Notes: a model not told the origin generated them from the letters alone. Positions 1-7,440 are shown, counted from the stretch's first letter. The stretch is 10,720 nt of DNA from Euperipatoides rowelli (GCA_003024985.2 PXIH01S0035175.1); one strand, 5' to 3'. A program made the numbers and translations.

Positions 1-55
1 AATGTTATTTGTTTTCATGAAAATATACATACACAATAACTATTTTTAAAATATA

Positions 56-61
56 TTTATT
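56..61 (-). terminator. Possible polyadenylation signal after the last gene
   Basis: On the minus strand AATAAA lies 9 bases past the stop codon of the last gene in the cluster. This fits a compact element whose transcripts end by host polyadenylation. In DNA this AT-rich a chance AATAAA is common, so the call rests mostly on position. Confidence 0.3.
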
Positions 62-69
62 CATGTTTT

Positions 70-646
70 TTAATATAAAAAATCAAAATGTTTTTTCACT
101 TTTTGTCTCTTGTGAAATTGGTCTTTCAATAATCTTTTTTCTCTGGTTATGGGTGCTGATTCAATATTTAAAATAGATTTAGGAATGTTCAATTGAAGTA
201 AGGTATCTTGAAATGCAGATAATCTAATAGGTTGATGATTGGTTTTAACTCTCACTAAAACTTTTTTTAACAAGTCTACAATATGAGTGTTAGGTAAAGT
301 ATGATTTTGTATGATAATTTCATTTTTATCATTATAATCTAGAAGAGATGGTTTTTTTGATATTTCATGTAAAATATTTTCGGCTGATTTCCGATACGTC
401 TTCGGCATAAAATCCAAGAGATGTTGAAAAGATTTTTGTGAAGAAGGCAATTAAAATTGAATCGTTTTGTTCTCTTCTTTTTTTATTCACATTTAAATAT
501 TTCATTAAGACTTGATTGTAAAGTTGTATGTTCTCAAAGACGGGTAATGACATTTATTGATCTAAAGATTATGAGGGTGGTATACTCACAGGTTCATGAG
601 GAGTTTTCATCACATGTTGCAATTCATTTTCTTTAACTAGATACAT
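70..646 (-). pseudogene. Broken Polinton/adintovirus-associated conserved protein, function unknown
   Basis: The last gene of the ATPase-side cluster, starting 8 bases after the stop of its upstream neighbour. The ATG at 646-644 opens 25 codons (starting MYLVKENEL), then in-frame TAA stops at 571-569 and 556-554. The same frame continues from ATG 553 (MSLPVFENIQLYNQVL...) and stays open to about 450. A one-base shift near 450 then moves to a second open frame running to the stop at 70-72. The second frame starts at a TTG directly after a TAA, so it is a continuation and not a separate gene. Without lesions the product would be about 190 residues, soluble, with a basic C-terminus (KRLLKDQFHKRQKVKKH). 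From memory, similar proteins sit beside the ATPase and small basic protein in Polinton-like elements. I know of no established function. The gene layout is seen directly; the family link is recognition without a search. Confidence 0.6.
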
Positions 647-653
647 TTTTCCA

Positions 654-964
654 TTATCTACGAGCGATTAGACTGATGAATGCAGGAATAAGACCAGCTA
701 AAAGTCCTGGAAGAAATACACCTTGTTGTACGAGTATTCACTTTTTAGTTTTGAGTGGTACTTTTTCCTGAGCTAGTAGAAGTAAAATCTTTTTCTGTCT
801 TTGTAAACGTTTCAATTTTTGTGGTGATAATTTTATATTTCCTCGAATAGCAGTCAATACGATTTCACTAATGATTTTAATTAAATCTAAAGGAGCGGTT
901 TCCGTTGTCTACCTTTCACACGACTAAGTAATTTTAAATACTGCACTAGTTTTTGTTGATCCAT
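654..964 (-). pseudogene. Broken small basic protein with hydrophobic tail (Polinton/adintovirus pX-like)
   Basis: The ATG at 964-962 (MDQQKLVQYLKLLSRVKG) overlaps the end of the ATPase reading frame by 19 bases, a tight junction typical of compact virus-like elements. The start frame is lost after about 20 codons. A frameshift between about 905 and 893 restores homologous-looking coding (LDLIKIISEIVLTAIRGN) up to TAA 656-654. An in-frame TGA at 740-738 lies just before the last segment. The order is: N-terminal helix, a Lys/Arg-rich middle (KLKRLQRQKK), then a C-terminal stretch with VFLPGLLAGLIPAFISLIA, hydrophobic enough for a membrane segment, ending RR. Length would be about 100 residues. 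Small proteins of this design (basic middle, hydrophobic end) occur in Polintons and adintoviruses and are thought to be virion or core components akin to adenoviral pX/pVI-type proteins. That role is inference; the architecture is seen directly. Confidence 0.6.
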
Positions 965-1066
965 TTCTTACTGATATAAACGATTGGTGTTTCTCCTGGA
1001 AGTACTCCCCACTGAAGTTGGAAGAGTTCTGATGTAGATGGAGTGAGGTTAATCATGAAATAACCA

Positions 1067-1340
1067 TACTTTTTTTAAGTCATGTCCTCATACGAATCTT
1101 TAACATATAGAATATCACCAGGTTGGATTTGTGAGGCAAAGGTTAAAATTTGTTTTTTATCACAAGGGTTTTTAAATAAGATAATGTATTTGGAAATTAA
1201 ACTAATTATTCTTAAATCTTTAAAGTAAAGATTTTGTGTGATAAGGATAATACTTAGATTTCTATGATGACTTCTTGTAAATAATGTAGTAATATGACTA
1301 TCTTTACTACAACAATCCATTAAATCATAAAGTACGATCA
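1067..1340. repeat. 274 bp perfect direct duplication, left copy (likely assembly artefact)
   Basis: Bases 1067-1340 are identical to 1342-1615 along their whole length, with a single N between them. The left copy continues into the genuine C-terminal part of the ATPase, the right copy into its N-terminal part. A 275-base period would destroy the frame, and the identity is exact while the rest of the element is heavily decayed. The simplest reading is two contig ends overlapping by 274 bases that a scaffolder joined with a one-base gap instead of merging. Confidence 0.9.
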
Positions 1341-1341
1341 N
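1341..1341. other. Single-base assembly gap (N)
   Basis: The only ambiguous base seen. It sits exactly between two identical 274-base segments, which marks a scaffold join. Confidence 0.95.
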
Positions 1342-1615
1342 TACTTTTTTTAAGTCATGTCCTCATACGAATCTTTAACATATAGAATATCACCAGGTTG
1401 GATTTGTGAGGCAAAGGTTAAAATTTGTTTTTTATCACAAGGGTTTTTAAATAAGATAATGTATTTGGAAATTAAACTAATTATTCTTAAATCTTTAAAG
1501 TAAAGATTTTGTGTGATAAGGATAATACTTAGATTTCTATGATGACTTCTTGTAAATAATGTAGTAATATGACTATCTTTACTACAACAATCCATTAAAT
1601 CATAAAGTACGATCA
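1342..1615. repeat. 274 bp perfect direct duplication, right copy
   Basis: Partner of the left copy. It encodes, on the minus strand, the ATPase segment from just before the Walker B Asp to the premature TAA. Confidence 0.9.
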
Positions 1616-1876
1616 GATGACATTCAGGAAATCGATCACTATTACTAATTAATTGTTCAGGAATTCCTTGAATAAATTTAATTTTTGGGTAATGACTTAA
1701 TTCATCATAAAGAGGTTGAGTTTGTGCATAACAAATAATTATTTTTTTCTGGTGGAGGTACAATACATTCTGATAAGATTCTTGATAAAAAAAAGTTTTT
1801 CCACTCCCTGTACTCCCACTCATTAAACATGTCAATGGATGATGAAAAGAATTCATGTTGATAGCTTGATACACTT

Positions 1877-1916
1877 CACTGAAATGAAATTAAAACTTTA
1901 TAGAAAAAACTATATA
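1877..1916 (-). promoter_or_regulatory. Candidate promoter of the ATPase gene
   Basis: On the minus strand there is an initiator-like TCAGTG at 1882-1877, with TATATAG starting at 1916 and TATAAAG starting at 1902 upstream. The distances from the presumed +1 A (1880) are 36 and 22 bases, either side of the usual ~30, so neither TATA is ideal. The first ATG downstream would be 1856, giving a leader of about 24 bases. The pyrimidine-rich run ending in TTTCAG here also resembles a 3' splice site, an alternative I cannot exclude. Confidence 0.3.
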
Positions 1917-1998
1917 GAAAAAAAATTAAACATAGCCTTTATTTAATAAACATATAAAATTTTTAGATGAACTGAAAACTCTTTTGGGAAAATGTGGT

Positions 1999-2014
1999 GG
2001 TCCTAAAAAGGACC
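1999..2014 (-). promoter_or_regulatory. Histone-type 3' stem-loop
   Basis: On the minus strand GGTCCT-TTTT-AGGACC forms a perfect 6 bp stem with a four-U loop. It fits the animal replication-dependent histone mRNA stem-loop consensus (GG start, pyrimidine-rich 5' arm, UHHU loop, ACC-type 3' flank). The 3' flank is ACCACA. About 10 bases further is CCCAAAAGAG (1988-1979), purine-rich and placed like a histone downstream element. In histone genes this structure is bound by SLBP and replaces polyadenylation. No histone coding sequence is recognisable upstream: only a short T-S-G-T-G-K-D-stop reading ends at 2057, too little to call. The structural match is direct; the function is inference. Confidence 0.5.
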
Positions 2015-2028
2015 ATTGGGTTTTGTTT

Positions 2029-2045
2029 AGTTCTTAAAAAGAACT
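2029..2045 (-). repeat. Second hairpin, 7 bp perfect stem
   Basis: AGTTCTT-TTT-AAGAACT, 14 bases from the histone-type stem-loop and sharing its T-rich centre. The three-base loop and A-U-rich arms do not fit the histone consensus. It may be a diverged duplicate of its neighbour. Confidence 0.5.
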
Positions 2046-2100
2046 GCAAAGTTTTTTTAATCTTTGCCAGTACCAGATGTAATGTTTGTAGTGATTCAAA

Positions 2101-2195
2101 CAGGAACTCAGCTTAATAGGAACTCAGCTTAATGGAACTCAGCTTTAGAGGAACTCAACTTAACAGGAACTCAGCTTAGCAGGAACTCAGCTGAA
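2101..2195. repeat. Minisatellite, six copies of a ~16 bp unit
   Basis: Six consecutive copies of AGGAACTCAGCTTAAT-like units, with small differences in the last three or four bases and one GCTT to ACTT change. All minus-strand frames appear to be interrupted, so this is probably non-coding tandem DNA. It lies just upstream (minus sense) of the two hairpins. Confidence 0.85.
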
Positions 2196-2230
2196 GAAGC
2201 AAGATGAAAAAAAAAATTTAATCCCCTCCC

Positions 2231-2269
2231 AAAGTGATGGAATAATATTCATCCGAAAGTGATGGAATA
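2231..2269. repeat. Two direct copies of a 14 bp motif
   Basis: AAAGTGATGGAATA at 2231-2244 and again, identical, at 2256-2269, a 25 bp period. The tail of each copy runs into ATATTCAT or ATGAAT, which are complementary to each other. No function can be assigned. Confidence 0.7.
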
Positions 2270-2394
2270 TGAATCAAAACTTCTACTTAAATAAACCAAC
2301 CAAAATCAATAAAATTTATTAATTCTATACCTAAATCTTAACATTTTCAAATAATGAATTCATATAAATGTTTGATAGAAAAAAAAGTTAGAAA

Positions 2395-2575
2395 CTACTA
2401 GCATTTGTATAAGTGGAATAAAAGTTAAGGACTCTTAACTTTAATTAAGTGGAAAAATACTATAAAAAATAGGATACCATCACAGTATTATATAGAAGTG
2501 GAATAAAGTTAATGACTATTAGCTTTGATTAAGTAAATAAAAAGTTAATGATTCTTAACTTTGTATTGTATTAAA
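2395..2575. repeat. Three diverged palindromic repeat units
   Basis: Units headed by AAGTGGAATAAA-like sequence, each followed by an inverted repeat. The first has a perfect 9 bp stem AAAGTTAAG/CTTAACTTT at 2421-2442 with a 4-base loop. The second (about 2496-2536) is degenerate. The third has an 8 bp stem AAAGTTAA/TTAACTTT at 2541-2562. A related head, ATTTGTATAAGTGGAAT, recurs near 2831-2848. They could be remnants of a small hairpin-forming repeat family of the host or element. Confidence 0.6.
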
Positions 2576-3357
2576 AAAATTATAAGGAAAAAATGCACAC
2601 CACCACAGGATTATATATGTGGAATAAAAAAATTAAAGAGAGGAAGATTAGAGTCAATGATATTTAAAAGGTTCAAACCCATAGAATGAAAAAATTCCAG
2701 CTGTATATGAATACTACATACCCTTACATCTTATAAAACATATGAGATACAATTGAAGAAAATAAATTCACAAGTACAAGTTAGCATACTTTACTTTTAA
2801 AAGTATACTAGAAAAGCTATGGACTTCTAGAATTTGTATAAGTGGAATTAAAATAATGTCTAACTCAAATTGTTGAAAACTATTCTACAGGTGATTTAGA
2901 ATAATAGCTATTTTACACCCTTCTTTGCTAGAAAACAACAATAATTTGGACTATTACATTAAAAAATTAATCAAGAATCTTTCATGATTCTTATAAAAAA
3001 GTATACCATTCAGGAGAAACTATCTATGGATTTATGAAGTAGAATACTTTATTCTCCAAAATAAGTAAAACTCTTTTGTTTACTTACAAAATATTAAAAT
3101 CTAAATAAAAAAATATTGCCAAATATCTTTTAATTCTGAGTTTAAAAATATGATAACAGCTAATTTCCAACTGATAACTCAATCTCTCAAGATATAAAGG
3201 ATACAAATACTGCCCGACATGCTAAATAGAATAATGAAGGTCTCAGTAACTATTATGTTATTCCGAAAGATTCACCATCACTAGCAAGACAGAAATACTC
3301 AGATAGATTTATATCTGAATAATGAGCAAATATGATGTGAAAATATATAAGCCTCAT
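2576..3357. other. AT-rich stretch without a recognisable gene
   Basis: No long open frame on either strand and no Polinton gene fragment recognised. Short AT-rich repeats recur (GTGGAATAAA heads, TATACCAT). The stretch lies between the PolB 3' end and the ATPase promoter region, where a capsid or protease gene could once have been. Confidence 0.5.
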
Positions 3358-3375
3358 GGTTATTTATTCATAACC
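3358..3375 (-). terminator. Inverted repeat carrying a polyadenylation signal in its loop
   Basis: GGTTAT/ATAACC form a perfect 6 bp stem around a 6-base loop. On the minus strand the loop and its edge read AATAAA (3368-3363). It lies about 85 bases past the PolB stop at 3459, a plausible 3' end signal for the polymerase transcript. The position is supportive; function is inferred. Confidence 0.35.
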
Positions 3376-3813
3376 AATGGTGTAAATGTTTCTCCAAAAA
3401 ATAACATGACCTAAGTGAATAAAAAAAAATTGCAAAGAAAAAAGAATAAAGAAAAAAATCAAGAAAAAGATTTCATCGGATTTAAGGACGTAAGCTGTAA
3501 TGGAATTCCATCTTCTAGAATATATTTCTTGTCATCTAGAGAACAAAGGGCTTTTTTTAGAATTTTTTTAAGTGAAAAGTTCATTTCTATCTGAGTTTAT
3601 AGTTGCTACATTTTGGTAGTTGACTATACCATCGGATAGACAATCTTTAAAATCTTCAAAGGTGATTTTATTTTTAATCACACATTTTGTAATACCTTTA
3701 ATTCTTTTACTGATGGTGTGTGCTATTTTATTCACATACATCTTACTCATCAATCCATTGAACTCTGTAATGATTTCTCCTTTATTCTCATACTTCATAA
3801 GACCTAGCTCTAA

Positions 3814-4206
3814 TCAGTTCAATCCAGGGGTAATGTCATATGGATTATTTGATGTATCAATGTGTTTACTAAATTCAGGATCGGTCATATCATGATACAT
3901 ATCATTTGTATGTATTTGATACTGAAATGAATCCATATCATGATAGAGGACCTTTAGTTTACTTTGATACTTTAGTACCATTACATTGTAATGGAAATCA
4001 AAGACTTTGAATTTACTCAAGTCTAAGATTGCCATTCCAACGTAAATGGGTTTATCAAAAATTATTATTTCTTTATAAAGATGTACAGCAGCCAGAGTTT
4101 CAGCAAAAATAATAGTTGATTTAAAGCTGGCTTTAGAAATGTGTTTTCGAAGGCTCTCCCATGGCCCACACAAGACTATATTTTGGCGATTACGTACAGA
4201 TTCCAT
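3814..4206 (-). other. PolB palm segment with motif C
   Basis: Motif C reads YHDMDSF at residues 88-94, so the D-x-D catalytic pair (codons 3939-3937 and 3933-3931) is intact with Met in the middle where Thr is usual. The preceding KPIYVGMAILDLSK is typical of the family. Directly upstream, motif B is split by a frameshift near 4222 (KLMNN in one frame, VFGKTM in another). TGA 3816-3814 is in frame with the tail at 3798-3568. Confidence 0.85.
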
Positions 4207-4579
4207 AGTCTTGCCAAAGACAGTTATTCATTAATTTATATAAATCTCTTCCGAAATTATCGGTGGCATCCTATCTTAATTTTGTTGAGATCTATATAAG
4301 ATTTCAACCAGGGTCATTGGGAGAAGTGAACACATTGATATACTTTATTAAGTACAAGGCCGAGCTTTAAATGCAACTGTAGAGTTCTGTAATTAATGTA
4401 CACATACTTCCTGTTAGGATTCAGAGTAATAAGTAATTTTTTAACTCTTCAAGGTCTATAGTGCTCACCTAAATAGGGCGATAGTCAGTTCTTATCTACT
4501 AGCTAACTAAATGGAGCTAGTGGGAACTCATTGCATAGATTATGTAGATCATCGGGGTAATGTAAATCTATGTCTAAGA

Positions 4580-4885
4580 TTAGCCTGTATCTGCATCTTT
4601 AGGATGATTAAAAAAATTAAGAGTTGCGATCTGATCATCACTTAACCATATAAAATTATCAACAGAGAAGGGTTGGAGCATTGCCCAGCCATATAAGTTA
4701 TTTACATCTAAATAGTGTAAATAACTTATATCATGGTCCTTATTAAAGTCGGTTATGTTAGAGTTGTTTGCCTTTGTGTAGCAGTGAGACACTTGGGATA
4801 TGCCACCATGTATCCCATGTTCGATGAACATGATCATGTCATACTCTTGTAATAATTGCAAGTCAACTTTAGTATACATTAACAT
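4580..4885 (-). other. PolB palm segment with motif A
   Basis: YLDVNNLYGWAM (residues 58-69; Asp60 codon at 4708-4706) is the family B motif A, with the metal-binding Asp preserved. Upstream the same frame continues back to 5251 through TGA 4894-4892 and TGA 4960-4958, linking motif A to the ExoIII motif (YFKCD, Tyr codon 5008-5006). HGGISQVSHCYTKANN just before motif A is a well-conserved Polinton-type stretch. Confidence 0.85.
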
Positions 4886-5262
4886 ACTACTTCAAGATAA
4901 TCCTGGAAAGGTAAAGAAGTGTGTGGGGTCAAGCTTGTAATGCTCTTTGCAGGAAAGTCAAAACAGCTCGAAAATTTCTGCTAAAATCAAAACATCACAC
5001 TTGAAATAGAGATCATTATAATCATCTAATATCTGTAGATGAAATTTATCCCAGACATTATGTGCATGATAATAATATTCTGTATCTGAAATGTGGGCAT
5101 CAGATAAATCTGAATAAAATTTATCTGAGGTGGTAACTGCCGTTCCAGATACCGATCTATACGATCGATATATTGGTATGGAAAAAACTCCCTTTCTTAA
5201 AATAAGGCTATGTGTAGCCTTGTCCATGAAATTTTTACCGTCATCGCACACTACTTCTTTAC

Positions 5263-5502
5263 TTAGTGAAATGTAAGAAAAAGATGGGTACCATATTTGG
5301 AATAGTTATGGAAAATTACGGGAATGAATTTTGGTTGTTTATATCGGAGGTTGCAAGTATTACAAAGGGGGCCCTGATACTTCCCTTTGATATGATCATG
5401 ATCTCTAACATTATTATTTGTTGTTAGATTAAACTCTTGTTCACATAGGTAACAATGAGTTGCATCGTCAAACTTTGACTGCTGTTCATTGCTAATTTTC
5501 AT
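5263..5502 (-). other. PolB embedded zinc finger (endonuclease VII-like) and ExoII motif
   Basis: C17-x2-C20, then VRDHDHIKGKY (residues 32-42), then C47-x2-C50. This is the treble-clef/HNH-like signature found inside many virus-like PolBs and resembling T4 endonuclease VII. All four Cys and both His of HDH are kept. It is followed by FHNYSKYG, where the ExoII motif (N-x3-Y-D) has Gly71 in place of Asp. The fragment starts at ATG 5502 by chance after a frameshift; it is not an independent gene. Confidence 0.8.
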
Positions 5503-5674
5503 ACATACAATTTTTTCATATGCTCAGAGTATAATATATATGCTTAGCATCATTATAGAGATTACCAATAAAATGGTAATGTGCTTCTTTACCCCTGTAC
5601 TGAACTAATTTTTCTTTAAAACTAGAATCCTTTTCAAAATCTTCTTTATCTCGATATGTATTTTTAATATAAGC

Positions 5675-5899
5675 TTAAGATGTAGGGATATGTTTATGGA
5701 GAATATTGGGGTCTGTGGATTTCTCAAGCAGGCATTTGAAATCCGCATAAATAACAAATGGGACCTTATGACAACATTCGTATTCTTTTAATTTAAGTAC
5801 ATTTTGTTTCTCATTTGGGAGTACTATGCACACAGTTTTATTTTTTAAACAATAAAGTTGATGTTTATCCAATAAATCTTGACGCCCACAGTGCCCCAA
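5675..5899 (-). other. PolB exonuclease I region with altered catalytic residue
   Basis: The fragment begins with a zinc-knuckle-like C/H pattern (GHCGRQDLLDKHQLYC), then VPFVIYADFK. The ExoI motif of family B polymerases is D-x-E; here Asp (codon 5743-5741) is kept and the Glu position (5737-5735) is Lys. Loss of this Glu would abolish 3'-5' proofreading even in an unbroken protein. The frame continues past TAA 5677-5675 to about 5520 with further polymerase-like sequence. Confidence 0.75.
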
Positions 5900-6116
5900 A
5901 CAATTACCATAAAATATCTATCTGCTTGATATTTAGTGACTTGGGATTTCAAAAGCCTTAAGTTTTTAATGCAAACATGTGAAGTGGTAGCTTTCTAATG
6001 AATAAAACATCCACAGGTCTAGGATAAACAATTTCAGGATTCATATACAATGGAAATAATTTTTTGTCATCATTGACTTCGATAACATTGACAGAAATTA
6101 AATTTTGTTTTTCAAG

Positions 6117-6617
6117 TTAAGGAATATCTCTCAATGATACCGGAAAAGGAATATATTTAAATTTTAAGCCTTCAAAATTATATTCATAGTGGGATAAACA
6201 CTCTGAGTGACTAGGGTAAAGTGTATGGTAGACTCCTGCCAAAACACTCCAGGCAAAACATTTTTCATCATTTAAGTTTTTAATATTAATACATACCATC
6301 TTTTTCTTAATATATTGAGGCAAGTCGATATAGGATGAACCTTTTAAAATATCACACATGTTCAGTCATAACTCAATAAATAAGATTCAAAATAACATCC
6401 AACCTGAACCTTTGTGAGTGAGATCATTTATCTCTTTCAAGAGAGATGTGAACAAGGAATCTAATATCTTATGTAAAGATATACCCCTAGTAATTAAAAT
6501 GTTTTTAGTTTTGAATACAAATGTATGGGTATCCTCACTTCTTTTGAATAATCAATGTAACTTTAAATTTACCTTAAGAGAATCATGATTATTTAAAGTT
6601 TGAATTATCCTGCTCTT
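6117..6617 (-). other. PolB N-terminal conserved segment
   Basis: One reading frame runs from 6617 to 6117 with TGA stops at 6554, 6389 and 6368, then opens fully from ATG 6359. It carries VFKTKN, KGSGW and GSSYIDLPQYI, a series recognised in the N-terminal region of animal Polinton-type polymerases. The short open stretch from 6359 is not a separate gene: the same homology runs on both sides of it. Confidence 0.75.
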
Positions 6618-7028
6618 AAGGTGATGTTTAATTTTTGATAAATATTTTTACGTCTTTAACCTCATTTGGTGGAAGGAACCACCAAGTCTGTAGGCAACAA
6701 CGGAAGGCCGTCTAAACTTGGAAGGGTTCGCCTCCACTATCATCATTTGAATCATCCAAATCATTTGAGTCTAGTGGCTCATCATCGGATTAAACATCAT
6801 AATTATTTGATGGTATATTTTTAATCTCATCCTCATCAATCAACCCATCATCAAAATCAGAATCGTAAATATTAACATGGGGAGGGGGTATACCATTATG
6901 ATCCGGAGAATAAGGAAATGAAGGACCGAGTTGTGGTGAAAAATCTCTCGGTTGAGTACCCGTACCTGACGAGGAGGAGATATCGGAGATGGTGAAAGCT
7001 CCAATGAATCTTTTTCCATCTGCGATAT

Positions 7029-7120
7029 GTCCGATTCGTCAGTTAGGGCAAAATTAACCAAAGGTTTTTTTCACCTCGTGTGAATCCAGTGATGTATCCC
7101 TGCCTTTACATTTTAAAACA
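7029..7120 (-). repeat. ~90 bp module, copy 1
   Basis: Encodes, in broken form on the minus strand, the Lys-Gly...Leu-Asp-Ser...Lys-Lys...Leu-Thr-Asp-Glu-Ser-Asp pattern. It carries a lengthened T run (TTTTTTT) where copies 3 and 4 have fewer, a likely frameshift site. Confidence 0.7.
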
Positions 7121-7347
7121 TGAGGTGCTGAATTTATAACACAAGTCTTAATGTTGGTCTTAATAGTAGGTCTAATACTAGACCTAATGGTAGAATTAGA
7201 TTAAAAAAACAGTAGTATGTGAAGGAGGGGGTACGTCACTATGATCGGACTGATGCAAAAAAGTTTTCAGTCGATCATCCCTAGCTGATGGGGAGGAGAT
7301 ACCGGAGATGCTGGAAGATATGATGAATCTTCTACCATCTGCATTAT

Positions 7348-7440
7348 GACTGATTCATCAGTTAGGGCATAATCAACTGATGGTTTTTTTTCACAATGGG
7401 TGAATCAAATGGTATACCTCCGCCCTTACGCTTTAAAATA
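7348..7440 (-). repeat. ~90 bp module, copy 2
   Basis: Same module; minus-strand translation gives KGGGIPFDSPIVKK before an 8-T run shifts the frame. Confidence 0.7.

Larger units (their letters stand above)
946..1856 (-). pseudogene. Genome-packaging ATPase, FtsK/HerA (A32-like) family, broken
   Basis: Would hydrolyse ATP to drive DNA into the capsid. ATG at 1856 is preferred; the frame opens at a GTG at 1874. Numbered from the ATG, Walker A GSTGSGKT lies at residues 14-21. The Walker B strand is LIVLYDLMD near 81-89, with Tyr in place of the first acidic residue of the usual DD/DE pair. A later motif is IILITQNLYF. The frame stops at TAA 1352-1350. The same TAA in the left copy of the duplicated block (1077-1075) is followed, still in frame, by KKYGYFMINLTPSTSELF and on to TAG 948-946, which reads as the true C-terminus. 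The gene therefore carries one nonsense codon, and the copy between 1067 and 1340 is redundant. With the duplication ignored the product is about 210 residues, near the usual size for Polinton ATPases. The downstream small basic protein overlaps its end. Confidence 0.8.
3459..6735 (-). pseudogene. polB: Protein-primed family B DNA polymerase (Polinton/adintovirus type), heavily broken
   Basis: Would replicate the linear element genome. About 1,090 residues of homology remain, in this order. N-terminal conserved region (6735-6120), including KGSGW at 6413-6399 and GSSYIDLPQYI. ExoI region (5899-5675). CxxC...HDH...CxxC finger followed by FHN (5502-5263). ExoIII and linker (5251-4961). Motif A segment (4885-4583). 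Broken fingers/motif B (about 4580-4207). Motif C (ORF 4206-3814). C-terminal tail (3798 to TGA 3461-3459, with LDDKKYILEDG). Stops seen include TAG 6714-6712, TAA 6630-6628, TGA 6554, 6389, 6368, TAA 6119, TAA 5677, TGA 5518, 4960, 4894, TAA 4582, TGA 3816 and TAA 3570. Frame shifts occur near 6620, 6000, 5900, 5505, 5260, 4570-4210 and 3550. It follows the repeat region in the same direction. The family call is secure from motif order; subfamily is not. Confidence 0.88.

Noticed and set aside
1075-1320. Separate small ATPase-like gene
   Set aside because: Exact copy of 1350-1595 across an N; treated as an unmerged contig overlap.
1877-1895. 3' splice site ahead of the ATPase
   Set aside because: The T-rich run ending TTTCAG fits, but no matching donor was identified and an initiator reading explains it equally well.
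2057-2095. Histone H2A-like C-terminal tail before the stem-loop
   Set aside because: Only about seven suggestive codons (T-S-G-T-G-K-D) before a stop; no histone fold sequence upstream.
2101-2195. CRISPR array
   Set aside because: Units are contiguous with no spacers, and the context is animal nuclear DNA.
3322-3414. Plus-strand 30-codon frame starting MSKYDVKIYK
   Set aside because: Looks protein-like but is too short, with no upstream signal and no recognised relative.
3620-3895. Plus-strand open frame of 91 codons
   Set aside because: Lies antisense to the PolB tail and has no features beyond AT-driven hydrophobicity; a shadow.
3459-6735. Recoding (alternative genetic code or programmed frameshifting) to explain the many stops in PolB
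   Set aside because: All three stop codons occur in frame, shifts occur in both directions at unrelated sites, and catalytic positions are altered. Ordinary decay explains everything.
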